A DNA stretch of 64,000 nt from contig NZ_WVTD01000006.1 in assembly GCF_009856825.1 (NCBI RefSeq), positions 183,918-247,917 on the forward strand. Reading direction: 5' to 3'. Positions 45,654-57,058 of this stretch are shown one piece after another. The position numbers were made by a program, and so were the translations under genes. The number at the start of each line of letters is the position of its first letter. Position 1 is the stretch's first letter. The notes under the pieces were generated by a model. The model was given only the letters and a program-made list of their open reading frames with translations, made no database searches and was not told where the DNA came from. Origin of the DNA: Novosphingobium silvae (lineage in GTDB: Bacteria; Pseudomonadota; Alphaproteobacteria; Sphingomonadales; Sphingomonadaceae).

Positions 45654-46319
45654 TCACGTCAGCCCGCTCAGACCACGCACCAGGGCCAGACCGGCCATGG
45701 CAACCATCAGCAGGCCAACCGCGATGCCCACCATGACGGCGATCCGGTTGAGCCCTGCATTCGCCCCATCGAGCGCCTCCGGGACGATGGTGTCGAACCC
45801 CTGCCGCTGCCAGGGCGCCGTGACGGTATAGTTCACGGCATCCGACAGGGAGAGCGGCTCGATCCGTTCGTCCTGCCTCTCGATTGGCGTCTCGGCGGGG
45901 GTTTGCGGAACCTGAGGAATCTTATCTGGTAGTGTATTACAGGTCGCTTCCTGGCCGGATTCCCGGGCCTGCAGGGGTTCTGGAGCCTGGGCTGGCTCGG
46001 GAGGCTGGGCGGGCTCGGGAAATTGGGCGGGCTCGTGAGGCTGGGCGGATTGCTCGCGCCTGCGCTCCTGCAGGTACATCCTGTAAGCGCGCGCAAGTTC
46101 GGCGCGAGGCGGAGACCCGGCCCGCAGGCGCACGCCCTCGATGCGCTGGTTGACCGCGCTCTCCGAGATGCCGAGCTCCCAGGCTATTTCCTTGCTGGTG
46201 CGGTTCTCCGCCACGAAGCGCAGCACCTCGTGCTGCTTGGCGGTGAGCCTTGGAAAGATGTCACGCAGCACCATGCGCTGCACGTCCATCACGTCCTGAT
46301 CTGACTGACCCTTGCTCAT
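45654..46319 (-). CDS. Membrane-anchored LuxR-type transcriptional regulator
   Basis: A 221-residue protein. Residues 20-70 are a LuxR/GerE helix-turn-helix (PRLTAKQHEVLRFVAENRTSKEIAWELGISESAVNQRIEGV). A low-complexity linker of six-residue repeats follows (PHEPAQ, FPEPAQ, PPEPAQ, APEPLQ). A single hydrophobic helix near the C terminus (IAVMVGIAVGLLMVAMAGLALV) would tether the DNA-binding domain to the inner membrane with the HTH inside. There is no response-receiver domain. The amber-broken gene lies 84 bases downstream. The regulatory target and signal are unknown. Confidence 0.8.
   Translation of the reverse strand: MSKGQSDQDVMDVQRMVLRDIFPRLTAKQHEVLRFVAENRTSKEIAWELGISESAVNQRIEGVRLRAGSPPRAELARAYRMYLQERRREQSAQPHEPAQFPEPAQPPEPAQAPEPLQARESGQEATCNTLPDKIPQVPQTPAETPIERQDERIEPLSLSDAVNYTVTAPWQRQGFDTIVPEALDGANAGLNRIAVMVGIAVGLLMVAMAGLALVRGLSGLT
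45975..46046 (-). repeat. 18-base repeats encoding PEPAQ linker
   Basis: About four in-frame copies of an 18-base unit related to CTGGGCGGGCTCGGGAGG (forward strand) encode the hexapeptide repeats between the DNA-binding and membrane parts of the LuxR-type protein. Unit length is a multiple of three, so copy-number change would lengthen or shorten the tether without a frameshift. Confidence 0.7.
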
Positions 46320-46576
46320 CCGTAGGAGACCCCCGCCTCACCATCCCTGTAGGCAGGATTTTGCAGAAGACGCAACGCGCAGAGTGCTTAAGCGACCAGT
46401 AACCACCACCGACGAACTTGCTCCGATTTCCCGGAGTCCCTTCCGGGACGCGACCAATCTCTGCCTTGGAAGGACCGCGATTCGGCCCGACCTGGACAAT
46501 CGTCTATGCAAACCCTTTTAAGGTTAACACAGAGCGATGCGGGTAGGTCCCGGAAGAAATTACGACCGGATCGGTT

Positions 46577-48379
46577 CTATTCCTCGCCCATCCGCAGGGC
46601 TGCGATGAAGGCTTCCTGCGGAATCTGGACATTGCCGTATTCCCGCATGCGCTTCTTGCCTTCCTTCTGCTTTTCCAGAAGCTTCTTCTTGCGGGTGATG
46701 TCTCCGCCATAGCATTTGGCGGTCACGTCCTTGCGCATCGCGCTGATGGTCTCGCGTGCGATCACCTTCGCGCCGATCGCGGCCTGGATCGGCACCTTGA
46801 ACATGTGCCGCGGGATAAGCTCCTTCAGGCGCTCGACCAGCTGGCGACCACGCGGCTCGGCCTGGCTGCGATGGACGATCATCGACAGGGCATCGACCGG
46901 CTCGTTGTTGACGAGGATGTTCATCATCACGAGATCGCCCTCGCGCAGGCCCGTCTGCTCGTAGTCGAAGCTGGCGTAACCACGGCTGATCGATTTCAGC
47001 CGATCGTAGAAGTCGAACACCACTTCGTTGAGCGGCAGTTCGTAGGTCACCTGCGCGCGCCCGCCCACGTAGGTCAGGTCCTTCTGGATGCCCCGGCGAT
47101 CCTGGCAGAGCTTGAGGATGGAGCCCAGGTACTCGTCCGGCGTGTAGATCACCGCCTTGATCCAGGGCTCTTCCATGTGGTCGATCTTGACCGGGTCCGG
47201 CATATCGGCCGGATTGTGAAGTTCCTTCACCGAGCCGTCGGTCATCGTCAGGCGATAGACCACGGACGGCGCCGTTGTGATGAGGTCGAGGTCGTACTCG
47301 CGGCTCAGGCGCTCCTGGATGATCTCGAGGTGGAGAAGGCCGAGGAACCCGCAGCGGAAACCGAAGCCCAGCGCCGCGCTCGATTCCATCTCGAACGAGA
47401 AGCTGGCGTCGTTGAGCCGCAGCTTGCCGATCGATTCGCGCAGCTTCTCGAAGTCGTTGGCATCGACCGGGAACAGCCCGCAGAAGACCACCGGCTGCAC
47501 TTCCTTGTAGCCCGGCAGCGCATCGGTCGCCCCCTGCTTCACCGTCGTGATCGTGTCACCGACCTTCGCCTGCTCCACTTCCTTGATCTGCGCGGTGATG
47601 AAGCCGATCTCGCCCGGGCCCAGCTCGGGGAGGTCGATGCGCTTGGGGGTGAAGCAGCCGACGCGGTCGATCAGGTGCTCGGTGCCGCCCTGCATGAACT
47701 TGACGTTGAGACCCTTCCTGATGACGCCGTCGATCACGCGCACCAGGATGACCACGCCAAGATACGGGTCGTACCAGGAATCGACCAGCATCGCCTTCAG
47801 CGGCTTGTCGCGTTCGCCCTTTGGCGGCGGGATCTTCTTCACGACCGCTTCCAACACCTCGGCGATGCCGATGCCCGACTTGGCGCTGGCCATCACGGCC
47901 TCGGAAGCGTCGATGCCGATCACTTCCTCGATCTCGGCCCGCACCTTTTCGGGCTCGGCGGCGGGAAGGTCGATCTTGTTGATGACAGGCACGATCTCAT
48001 GGTCGTGCTCGATAGACTGGTAGACGTTGGCCAGCGTCTGCGCTTCCACGCCCTGCGCGGCATCCACCACCAGCAGCGCGCCCTCGCATGCGGCAAGGCT
48101 GCGGCTGACCTCGTAGGCGAAGTCGACGTGGCCGGGGGTGTCCATCAGGTTCAGCTCGTAGGTCACGCCGTCGGACGCGGTGTAGCTGAGGCGCACGGTC
48201 TGCGCCTTGATGGTGATGCCCCGCTCCTTCTCGATGTCCATGTTGTCGAGCACCTGCGCGCTCATCTCGCGCTCGGAGAGGCCGCCAGTGGTCTGGATCA
48301 GACGGTCGGCGAGCGTCGACTTGCCATGGTCGATATGGGCGATGATGCTGAAGTTACGGATCTGCGCGAGTTCGGTCAT
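46577..48379 (-). CDS. lepA: Elongation factor 4 (LepA)
   Basis: A 600-residue translational GTPase that back-translocates or remodels stalled ribosomes. G motifs are [26 protein letters not shown] and [10 protein letters not shown]. The EF4-specific C-terminal domain is complete ([32 protein letters not shown] and [15 protein letters not shown]). ATG 48379 ([13 protein letters not shown]) is the family start; 12 codons upstream are open but not conserved-looking. A gap of 257 bases follows before the LuxR-type gene, with a 7-bp hairpin at 46429-46448. Confidence 0.97.
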   Translation of the reverse strand: MTELAQIRNFSIIAHIDHGKSTLADRLIQTTGGLSEREMSAQVLDNMDIEKERGITIKAQTVRLSYTASDGVTYELNLMDTPGHVDFAYEVSRSLAACEGALLVVDAAQGVEAQTLANVYQSIEHDHEIVPVINKIDLPAAEPEKVRAEIEEVIGIDASEAVMASAKSGIGIAEVLEAVVKKIPPPKGERDKPLKAMLVDSWYDPYLGVVILVRVIDGVIRKGLNVKFMQGGTEHLIDRVGCFTPKRIDLPELGPGEIGFITAQIKEVEQAKVGDTITTVKQGATDALPGYKEVQPVVFCGLFPVDANDFEKLRESIGKLRLNDASFSFEMESSAALGFGFRCGFLGLLHLEIIQERLSREYDLDLITTAPSVVYRLTMTDGSVKELHNPADMPDPVKIDHMEEPWIKAVIYTPDEYLGSILKLCQDRRGIQKDLTYVGGRAQVTYELPLNEVVFDFYDRLKSISRGYASFDYEQTGLREGDLVMMNILVNNEPVDALSMIVHRSQAEPRGRQLVERLKELIPRHMFKVPIQAAIGAKVIARETISAMRKDVTAKCYGGDITRKKKLLEKQKEGKKRMREYGNVQIPQEAFIAALRMGEE

Positions 48380-48432
48380 GAAAGCGCCGTTAGCAGCGCT
48401 TTGCCCCGCTGTCATCGGGGCGCGTGTGGTTG

Positions 48433-51186
48433 CTATCCTGCTCTGCGCAAGTGTTCCTGTTCCTGCCGCTCACGGCGCTGCCGCGCAGCGCGGAACAGCA
48501 TGGCGCCCGTATCGTCGACCTCGAGCGGCTGGGCGAATTCCACGCCCATGCGATCCTCCTTGCTCCACCGGGCCGTCGCCATCATGAGGTAGTCCTCGGA
48601 AAGGTGGACGCCGAAGACAGTGCCCGGCGGCACGTTCCACAGCCCCTCGATCATCGCGCCCGAGCGCGAGACGTTGCGGATCGTGCCGTGATAGACGTGC
48701 GAGCCGTGGTCGAGCACGACCTTGCGCAGCATCGTCTGGCGCGGCGCGCGGGCGGAACGCGGCCCTTTCGCCACGGCGACAAGGCTTTCCGAAAGCTTGG
48801 CGGCGGCAGTCCGGCTCGTCATCGGCCGTTCGTAGACGTAGCCCTGCACATGGCTGCATCCGAGCACGCGCACGAGATCGAGCTCGTCCAGCGTCTCCAC
48901 GCCCTCGGCGGTCGTCTCCATGCCGAGCGCCTCGGCAAGGCTCACGATCGAGGAGATGATCGCCCCGTTTCGGCTGCCCGGAACGGTCGCGCCGCGCACG
49001 AAGCTCTGATCGATCTTGATCTTGTCGAACGGAGCCTTCTTCAGATAGCCGAGCGAGGAATAGCCGGTCCCGAAATCGTCCAGCGCCAGCCTGACGCCGA
49101 TGCCCTTGAGCGCGGCGAACATCGATTCTGTAGACTTGTCCTCGCCCAGGAATACGCTTTCGGTGATCTCCAGTTCCAGCCGGCCGGGATTGATCCCCGC
49201 TCCCCCGACGGCCCGGGCGACGATCGCGGGCAGCGCGGGATTGGCGAACTGCAGGGGCGAGACGTTGACGGCGACGCGCACTTCCTCGGGCCACCCCGCA
49301 AGGTCGCGGCAGGCGGTGCGAAGGGCCCACTCCCCGATCTGCGCGACCAGCCCCGTCTCCTCGGCCACCGGCACGAAGCGCGCGGGCGACATATAGCCAT
49401 GCACCGGATGCTTCCAGCGCAGCAGCGCCTCGAGGCTGGTGATCCGCTCGCTCGTGGTTCGCACCTGCGGCTGGTAGTGCAGTTCGAGCGCGCCGCTGGC
49501 GATCGCCTCGCGAAGGTCTTCTTCCAGCTGCTGGCGCTCGCGCGCGTCGGCGTGAAGGTCCTCGCTGTAGAAGTAGTGCCGCCCGCGCCCGTTCCCCTTC
49601 GCCGCATAGAGCGCAAGGTCGGCGTTGCGGATCAGTGCCTCCGACGTCGTGCCGTCGTCGGGGCAGAGCGCGATGCCCACGGACACACCGATCGTCACGC
49701 GCCCGCCCTCGATGGAGTAGGGCTGCGAGATATTCTCGATGATCCGGCGCGCGAGGTGCGCAAGCCCCTCGCGCTGCTGGGCTCCGTGAAGGATGACCTG
49801 GAACTCGTCCCCGCCAAGGCGGCCCACCCGGCCGCGATCTCCGATCGTCCCGCCGAGCCGCTCGGCAACCTGCTTGAGCAGGGCATCGCCGGCCGGGTGG
49901 CCCATCGTGTCGTTGACCTGCTTGAAACGGTCGAGGTCGAGAAGGAACACCGCACCGGCGCGGGTCTCGACGCAGGGGCTGGTCAGGATCTTCTCAAGCC
50001 ACTCGGCCATCTGGAAACGGTTCGCGAGCTTGGTCAGCGAATCAAAACGCGCGAGCTGCGTGACCTGCCGCTCCGAGCGGCGGCGCTCGGTCAGGTCAGT
50101 GCCCGAGCCGCGAAAGCCCATGAAGTTGTTGAACCGGTCGAACACCGGCCGGCCCGATACCGACCACCACCGCGCTTCGTCGTCGTCGCCGGCGCTGGCC
50201 CCGCCCACCGACAGCACCTCCGAGGCAGGCGGCGCCTCGGCCGCCTGCATCTCCAGATCCTTGAAGGAGGAGCGGGTTTCGAGATGAAACGCCAGCGTCC
50301 GTTCTGCCTGTTGCCCGTCCCCGTCCAGTCGGAACAGGGAGGCGAAAGGACGGCCTTCCAGCTCGGCCGCGCTCTTGCCCAGCAGCGTGGCGATCCCGGG
50401 CGTCACGTAAGTGATCCTGCCCTGACGGTCGATTTCCCAGAACCATCCCTGGCCGGTCTGCTCGTACTCCTCGAGAAGTTCCTCGGCCCGGCGCTGTCCT
50501 CGCGCGCGTTCATGCGCGGTAGCAGCCGCCCGGCCCGGGCCTCGCCGTCGCGCACGCAGAGCGGCGATCGCGAGACCCAGCGTGCCGCCTGCCGCCAGCA
50601 CGCCAAGGCCCGATGGCGAGCCGCTCCCCAGCGCTCCGCCTCCCAGCAGACCGAAGGCAGCGGCAACGATCGCGGCAAGACGGTTGTGCAGCAGGACGGC
50701 AGCCGCCAGCGCGATCATGACGAACAGGTTCACCGACGCGTCCCAGCCGAACCCCGGGTGGAAGTGGGCCCAGCGAGCGATGCCGAAGCCGAACAGCGCC
50801 ATCGGCGGCAGGACACCCGCAGCCACTGCCGCATGCCGTTGCCATCCGCCAAGGCGCCCGCCTTCCCGCGTCGCCAGAAAGGTTGCAGGCAGGCACAGAA
50901 AAGCTCCGGCGGCGATGCATATGGCCGAGGAAACATCGGGAACGGTGCCGGTCAGCAGCGCGGTGAGCACCGCGCCGGCCAGCAGAAGCGGCGCCATCCA
51001 TGCCCAGCGCCGCGGGATCAGGTAGCCGCCGCCTCCCCCACCCGCATCGAGTCGCACGGCCGCGCGCCCGGCATGGCTCGTGAACTGCGCCCGCGCCGAT
51101 TCGCCGGCCACAGCCTCCTTTTCGGCACCCGAAGGCACCGCCCGTGATTTCGTGCGCAGACCGGTTCTCGCCATGGCGGGCACCAT
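48433..51186 (-). CDS. Membrane PAS-GGDEF-EAL-PilZ cyclic di-GMP protein
   Basis: A 917-residue multidomain protein. Five or six membrane helices (about residues 60-220) are followed by a PAS domain ([18 protein letters not shown]), then GGDEF (RLGGDEF near residue 457), then EAL (EALLRW near 585, with [15 protein letters not shown] and AEGVET all intact), and finally a PilZ domain from about residue 815 (motif NVSRSG). Both the cyclase and the phosphodiesterase active sites look intact, and the PilZ could sense the product. ATG 51186 is used; ATG 51174 (MARTGL) is also possible. It is upstream of lepA and divergent from the ferredoxin reductase. Confidence 0.9.
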   Translation of the reverse strand: MVPAMARTGLRTKSRAVPSGAEKEAVAGESARAQFTSHAGRAAVRLDAGGGGGGYLIPRRWAWMAPLLLAGAVLTALLTGTVPDVSSAICIAAGAFLCLPATFLATREGGRLGGWQRHAAVAAGVLPPMALFGFGIARWAHFHPGFGWDASVNLFVMIALAAAVLLHNRLAAIVAAAFGLLGGGALGSGSPSGLGVLAAGGTLGLAIAALRARRRGPGRAAATAHERARGQRRAEELLEEYEQTGQGWFWEIDRQGRITYVTPGIATLLGKSAAELEGRPFASLFRLDGDGQQAERTLAFHLETRSSFKDLEMQAAEAPPASEVLSVGGASAGDDDEARWWSVSGRPVFDRFNNFMGFRGSGTDLTERRRSERQVTQLARFDSLTKLANRFQMAEWLEKILTSPCVETRAGAVFLLDLDRFKQVNDTMGHPAGDALLKQVAERLGGTIGDRGRVGRLGGDEFQVILHGAQQREGLAHLARRIIENISQPYSIEGGRVTIGVSVGIALCPDDGTTSEALIRNADLALYAAKGNGRGRHYFYSEDLHADARERQQLEEDLREAIASGALELHYQPQVRTTSERITSLEALLRWKHPVHGYMSPARFVPVAEETGLVAQIGEWALRTACRDLAGWPEEVRVAVNVSPLQFANPALPAIVARAVGGAGINPGRLELEITESVFLGEDKSTESMFAALKGIGVRLALDDFGTGYSSLGYLKKAPFDKIKIDQSFVRGATVPGSRNGAIISSIVSLAEALGMETTAEGVETLDELDLVRVLGCSHVQGYVYERPMTSRTAAAKLSESLVAVAKGPRSARAPRQTMLRKVVLDHGSHVYHGTIRNVSRSGAMIEGLWNVPPGTVFGVHLSEDYLMMATARWSKEDRMGVEFAQPLEVDDTGAMLFRAARQRRERQEQEHLRRAG

Positions 51187-51338
51187 GGAGGCCCGCGCAT
51201 TGCGAAACGGTTAAATGTGACAAGGTCTCGTTGATGGTCGCTTGCGAAAGCCGTCGGCCATTTCGCTCTCCCGTGCGTTATCCTCTTGCTTGCCTGATGA
51301 ACGGCCGGCGCGAAGCCGGCACAGATGGGAGAACGTCC

Positions 51339-52658
51339 GTGCGCCATATCGCCATCGTCGGATCCGGCCCTGCGGGTTACTACACCGCCGAAGCTGCACT
51401 CAAGCAGTGGGGCGACGAGGTCCGCGTCGACATCTTCGACAGCCTGCCCGTGCCCTTCGGCCTCATCCGGACCGGAGTGGCGCCCGATCACCAGACCATC
51501 AAGGGCGTGTCGCGGCGATACGAAACGACGGCGCGACTGGGCAACGTGCGCTTCGCGGGTAACGTCATGCTCGGCCGCGACGTAACAGTGGCCGAACTGC
51601 AGGAGCTTTACGACGCGGTGATCCTGGCAACCGGCGCCCCGCGCGATCGGAGGCTCGGCCTGCCGGGCGAGGATCTTGCCAACGTGTTCGGCTCGGCCGC
51701 GTTCGTGGGCTGGTACAACGGCCATCCGCAGTTCGCCGAACTTGCTCCCGACATGAGCCACGACACCGCCGTCCTCATCGGCAACGGCAATGTCGCGCTC
51801 GACGTGGCGCGCATCCTTGCCAAGAGCGAGGCGGAGTTCGCCTCCTCCGACATCGTTGCGCATGCCCTTTCCTTGCTGCGCAGTTCCGCCGTTCGGCGCA
51901 TCGTCATACTTGGCCGGCGCGGCCCTCTCCAGATCGCGATGTCGCCCAAGGAACTTGCCGAGCTTGCGGGCCTCGCCCGTGCACGCCCTAAGGTAGACCC
52001 GCTCGACCTGCCCGAGCCGGCCGACGACGTCGGGCTCGATACCGGCCTTCGCAAGGCCATCGGTCACCTGCGCACCTTTGCCGCCGCCGACCCCTCGCCT
52101 GTTGCCGATGCAGTGGCGGTGGAGTTCGACTTCTTCGCCGCCCCCCGTGCGATCCTGGGCGATGGCCGCGTGGAAGCGGTGGAGGTGGAACGCACCCGGC
52201 TGCAGGACGGGCAGGCCGTGGGGACGGGCGAGACCTACCGCATCCCCGCCGGGATCGTCATTTCCTGCATCGGCTACCAGACCACGCCGATCCCCGGCGT
52301 ACCCTACGACGAGCAGGGCGGCCGCTTCGCCAACAGCGAGGGCCGCATCGCGCCCGGGCTCTACTGTGTCGGCTGGGCGCGGCGCGGACCGACCGGGACC
52401 ATCGGCACCAATCGCCCCGACGGTTTCGCAATCATCGAGAAGATCGCCGGCGACCTCGGCGAGGAAGCGCAAGGCAGCGCCGCCAAGGCGGGCCGCAGCG
52501 GCTTCGACGCTCTTGCGGGAGAGCGCGGGATCGAAATCGTGAAGTTCACCGACTGGCAGAAGATCGAGGAAGCCGAGATCGCCAATGCCCGCGAAGGCGC
52601 ACCGCGTGAGAAGTTCGTGGCCGTGGAGCAGATGATCGAAGCCTCGCACCGAAGCTGA
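51339..52658 (+). CDS. Ferredoxin/adrenodoxin-type NADP+ reductase
   Basis: A 439-residue FAD enzyme of the adrenodoxin-reductase (FprA-like) type that moves electrons between NADPH and ferredoxins. HIAIVGSGPAGYYTAEAAL binds FAD, and VLIGNGNVALDVARILAKS binds NADPH. GLIRTGVAPDHQTIK and VGWARRGPTGTIGTNR are characteristic. GTG 51339 was chosen because GGGAGA stands six bases ahead of it; 65 further codons upstream are open but without features. A nearby Rieske oxygenase (54786) could be one electron consumer, which is inference. Confidence 0.92.
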   Translation: MRHIAIVGSGPAGYYTAEAALKQWGDEVRVDIFDSLPVPFGLIRTGVAPDHQTIKGVSRRYETTARLGNVRFAGNVMLGRDVTVAELQELYDAVILATGAPRDRRLGLPGEDLANVFGSAAFVGWYNGHPQFAELAPDMSHDTAVLIGNGNVALDVARILAKSEAEFASSDIVAHALSLLRSSAVRRIVILGRRGPLQIAMSPKELAELAGLARARPKVDPLDLPEPADDVGLDTGLRKAIGHLRTFAAADPSPVADAVAVEFDFFAAPRAILGDGRVEAVEVERTRLQDGQAVGTGETYRIPAGIVISCIGYQTTPIPGVPYDEQGGRFANSEGRIAPGLYCVGWARRGPTGTIGTNRPDGFAIIEKIAGDLGEEAQGSAAKAGRSGFDALAGERGIEIVKFTDWQKIEEAEIANAREGAPREKFVAVEQMIEASHRS

Positions 52659-52717
52659 AGGCCGATCACCCGCTCGCCGAAGCTTCTCCTCGCTCCGGAA
52701 GCGAGTGGCGCTGCCCG

Positions 52718-53500
52718 TTATTGCCCTTTGAAGGCGGGCTTGCGCTTTTCGATGAAGGCGCTCACGCCTTCCACGAAATCCTCCGTCCGCCCGGCCACGA
52801 GCTGGCCGCGTCTTTCCGCCTGCAGCGCCGTCTCCAGACTGGAATCGAGCGCGTCCCAGGCCATGCGCTTGATGAGGCCGAGCGAGCGGGGCCCCCGCGC
52901 AAGCCCGCGCGCCAGCTTCATCGCCTCTTCGTCGAGCTGCGCCTCGGGAACGACCCGGGTCGCGAGCCCCCAGGCCAGCGCGGTCGACGCGTCGATCTTC
53001 TCGCCCAGCAGCATCATCTGTATGGCCCGCACCCGGCCTACCGCTTGCGCCAGCAGATAAGTGGCCCCGCCATCGGGCACGAGGCCGACATGGCAGAAGG
53101 CGCAGAAGAAATACGCATCCTCTGCCATCAGCACCACGTCGCCGGCCGCCGCCAGCCCTGCCCCGAAGCCTGCCGCGGGGCCCCGGATCGCGGTGACGAC
53201 GGGTTGCTCCATGCGCTTGATCGCCATGATCACCGGATTGAACGCCCGGTCGAGCTGGCCGCCGATGTCGCGCATCGGATCGGCAAGCAGTTCCTGCGCG
53301 GCCGAAAGGTTGGCGCCGGAACAGAACGCCCGGCCCTCTCCCGTCAGCAGCACGGCCCGGGCATCGCGGGCGGCATCGTCCAGCGCGGCGACGAGTTCCA
53401 GCCCCATAGGCTCGGTCACGCCGTTCATCGTGGCGGGATCATTGAGCGCGATGCGCGCGACGCTATCCTCGAGATGATAGAGGATATGCTCGTAACTCAT
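52718..53500 (-). CDS. Enoyl-CoA hydratase/isomerase (PaaG-like)
   Basis: A 260-residue crotonase-fold protein. SGANLSAAQELL is the CoA-binding oxyanion loop, GPAAGFGAGLAAAGDVVLMAEDAYF the central motif, and GLVPDGGATYLLAQAVGR carries an Asp instead of the second catalytic Glu. That Asp is typical of PaaG-type isomerases, so isomerisation rather than hydration is likely. ATG 53500 has AGGAG upstream. The nitronate monooxygenase gene stands 40 bases upstream in the same direction and is probably co-transcribed. Confidence 0.9.
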   Translation of the reverse strand: MSYEHILYHLEDSVARIALNDPATMNGVTEPMGLELVAALDDAARDARAVLLTGEGRAFCSGANLSAAQELLADPMRDIGGQLDRAFNPVIMAIKRMEQPVVTAIRGPAAGFGAGLAAAGDVVLMAEDAYFFCAFCHVGLVPDGGATYLLAQAVGRVRAIQMMLLGEKIDASTALAWGLATRVVPEAQLDEEAMKLARGLARGPRSLGLIKRMAWDALDSSLETALQAERRGQLVAGRTEDFVEGVSAFIEKRKPAFKGQ

Positions 53501-53540
53501 GGACACTCCTGCGAAAGGCCGACGCGTGCAGCTGCCCGGC

Positions 53541-54602
<1,062 letters not shown>

Positions 54603-54785
54603 TCAACCCGCCGACATCGCCTGCCCAGCCTTGTAACTTGACCATCGCCGCGGCGAAGAGGTCGGCCTGTCCGCTTCGCATTTAGCGCGGAAGCGATGAG
54701 GCCGGAGCCCTGCTGCCATTGCCTCTCGGGCGCGGCACTGTACATTCGTTCAACAGGACAAGAGTCATAGCGAGAGGTGTTGGGA

Positions 54786-56219
54786 GTGCTCAAATCAGCA
54801 GACGGCGGCCTGCGGCCCGTGCCGTTCCCGATCGATGATCCCGAACGCATTCCGGTCAGGCGCTATTTCGACGCAGAGTTCTACCAGGCGGAGCTCGACC
54901 ACCTCTGGCCGAACGTCTGGCAGATGGCCTGCCGCGAGGAACAGATCCCCGAAGTGGGGGACTGGATCGAGTACGAGAACGTCGGCAAGTCCGTCATCGT
55001 CGTGCGCACGACAAGCGGCATCAAGGCTTTCCACAACGCCTGCCGGCATCGCGGGGTGCCGTTCGCGGGCGGCTCGCCGCTCGGCTCCTCTCATGCGAGT
55101 GCCCACGGCAACTGCGCGAAGACCGGCTTCGTCTGCCCCTTCCACGGCTGGCGCTGGAACATGGACGGCGAAAGCACCCGGATCTACGGCAAGCACCTGT
55201 TCTCCGAGCGCCAGATGGCGGATGCGGAGCTCAACCTGATCCCCTGCCGCGCCGAAACGCTTGCCGGATGCGTCTGGATCAACCACGATGACGATGCGCT
55301 TCCCGTGCGGCAGTCGATCGGGCCGCTGGCCGAACGGCTCGACGCGCACAACGTCGACAAGCTGAAGGCGGAGTGGTGCTACGGCGCGGTGCTGCCTGCC
55401 AACTGGAAGATCGCGATGGAGGCCTTCATGGAAGGCTACCACGTGATGCAGACGCACCCCCAGCTGCAACACTGCGTGCCCATGATGTACGACAGCATGT
55501 ATGCGCAGCCGCGCGGTCCCTTCCCGCAGATGGCCATGCCCGAGCTCTCGCACACCGAGAACCAGGCGCTGCAGGTCAAGTCGATGGCGCTTCTGGGCGA
55601 AGGCATGGCCGGCATGATCCACGAGAAGGAAGTGGAGATCGCGCGCAGCATGGTCGGCATCGAGGAAGGCCTCCCCGATGACAGGAACCAGGCCATGTTC
55701 ATGTGGCTGGGCATGGTCATGCACCAGATATCCGAACGCCTGAAGGCGAAGGGCGAGCCGATCCCCGACCTGTGCGCCGTGGCGCAGAGCGATCCCATCA
55801 ACGCCGTGGAATTCCTGTTCCCGCATTACTTCCTGCTGCCCTATTTCAGCTCGATGTCGGCTTACCGCATCCGCCCGCTCGGCCCGGAAAGCTGCTTCTT
55901 CGAGATCTGGTCGCTCACCTTCTTCCCCGAGGGCGAAGAGCCGGAGCCCGTCATGGAGCCCACCGTCCTGCCTTATGACAGCCCCGACTTTCCGCCGATC
56001 CCGCGCCAGGACTATTCGAACATCCCGCTCCAGCAGAAGGGGCTCCACGCCTCAGGTTTCGAGTTCATGCGCCTCTCCAGCCAGGTGGAAGGCATGATCA
56101 GCAACTATCAGCGCATTATCGACGGCTATCTCGGCGGAAAACCGGCGGAAAAGCTGGCGGCGGCGACCAACATGCTGGGCGGCAACTTCGACGGCAGGAT
56201 CGAGGAGCTCGGTCTCTAA
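54786..56219 (+). CDS. Rieske non-haem iron oxygenase, large subunit
   Basis: A 477-residue aromatic-ring-hydroxylating-type oxygenase. The Rieske ligands are Cys86-x-His88 and Cys117-x-x-His120, with 28 residues between the pairs, where 15-17 are usual. The mononuclear iron site shows His219 and His224 in EGYHVMQTHPQL. GTG 54786 was chosen since GAGAGG lies eight bases before it; GTG 54777 is an alternative. No small subunit is present nearby, though the ferredoxin reductase at 51339 could serve. The substrate is unknown; family relatives in sphingomonads act on aromatics and steroids. Confidence 0.85.
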   Translation: MLKSADGGLRPVPFPIDDPERIPVRRYFDAEFYQAELDHLWPNVWQMACREEQIPEVGDWIEYENVGKSVIVVRTTSGIKAFHNACRHRGVPFAGGSPLGSSHASAHGNCAKTGFVCPFHGWRWNMDGESTRIYGKHLFSERQMADAELNLIPCRAETLAGCVWINHDDDALPVRQSIGPLAERLDAHNVDKLKAEWCYGAVLPANWKIAMEAFMEGYHVMQTHPQLQHCVPMMYDSMYAQPRGPFPQMAMPELSHTENQALQVKSMALLGEGMAGMIHEKEVEIARSMVGIEEGLPDDRNQAMFMWLGMVMHQISERLKAKGEPIPDLCAVAQSDPINAVEFLFPHYFLLPYFSSMSAYRIRPLGPESCFFEIWSLTFFPEGEEPEPVMEPTVLPYDSPDFPPIPRQDYSNIPLQQKGLHASGFEFMRLSSQVEGMISNYQRIIDGYLGGKPAEKLAAATNMLGGNFDGRIEELGL

Positions 56220-56266
56220 GCACCGCGCGGGAGCACCCTGATCTCAAAGGGGGCGGGCCGAGCGGG

Positions 56267-57058
56267 TCAGTCTCGCAGGACGAGCCGGAGCGGCGCGGTT
56301 GCCGCGTTCTCCTCGGGCGCCTCGTCCACGGGCCGGGCCATCGCCTCGCCGATCAGCAGCAGCGCCGGCCCGTCGCCCAGCGCGGTGCGCGCGGCGAGCG
56401 GCAGGAGGCCAAGCGTCGTGTGGAAATGCCGCTCGGCGGGAAGGCTGGCGCTTTCCACCAGCGCCACCGGCGTGGATGCGGGAAGTCCGGCCGCGATGAG
56501 CCGGGCGGAGACTTCGCCTGCCGCCGCCTTGCCCATGTAGACCGCAAGCGTCGCATCCGGGTCGGCCAGGCGTTCCCAGTCGAGATCGAGGCATTCGCCG
56601 CTACGCGCATGTGCGGTGACGAAAGTCAGCTTGCGGGCAAGTCCGCGCAGCGTGAGCGAGGCGCCCAGCCTTGCCGATGCCGCGCTCGCCGCCGTGACGC
56701 CGGGGCAGATGCGGATCGCGATCCCGGCGGCCCGGCACGCCACGAGCTCCTCGGTCGCCCGGCCGAAGATGCCGGGATCCCCTCCCTTGAGCCGCACGAC
56801 CTTCTCGCCCGCCAGCGCCGCCTCGACGATCAGGCCATCGATCGTCGCCTGGTCCTTCGAGTGACGGCCCGAACGCTTGCCGACGTTGACGAGCCGCGCG
56901 GACGGCGCGGCCATCTCGACGATGCCCGGGCCGACCAGCGCGTCGTGGAACACCACGGTGGCTTCGCCGATCAGCCGTTCGGCCTTCCGTGTGAGCAGTT
57001 CGGGATCGCCAGGCCCAGCGCCGACAAGCCAGACCATGCCATGTTGGAAATCGGTCAT
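56267..57058 (-). CDS. cobA: Uroporphyrinogen-III C-methyltransferase
   Basis: A 263-residue SAM-dependent enzyme that makes precorrin-2, the precursor of sirohaem. WLVGAGPGDPELLTRKAERLI, VRLKGGDPGIFGRATEEL and PGVTAASAASARLG are the conserved blocks, and TLAVYMGKAAAGE follows. There is no siroheme-ferrochelatase (CysG) extension. Its ATG overlaps the nasA stop by four bases. Nitrite reductase NirB needs sirohaem, which explains its place as the last gene of the nitrate operon. Confidence 0.92.
   Translation of the reverse strand: MTDFQHGMVWLVGAGPGDPELLTRKAERLIGEATVVFHDALVGPGIVEMAAPSARLVNVGKRSGRHSKDQATIDGLIVEAALAGEKVVRLKGGDPGIFGRATEELVACRAAGIAIRICPGVTAASAASARLGASLTLRGLARKLTFVTAHARSGECLDLDWERLADPDATLAVYMGKAAAGEVSARLIAAGLPASTPVALVESASLPAERHFHTTLGLLPLAARTALGDGPALLLIGEAMARPVDEAPEENAATAPLRLVLRD

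Noticed and set aside
46429..46448. TCCCGGA/TCCGGGA hairpin as a lepA terminator
   Set aside because: Seven-bp stem without a T-run and 130 bases beyond the lepA stop codon; too weak to call.
48424..51147. A 907-codon open frame antisense to the GGDEF-EAL-PilZ gene
   Set aside because: Same GC-driven shadow effect; all catalytic motifs are on the minus strand.
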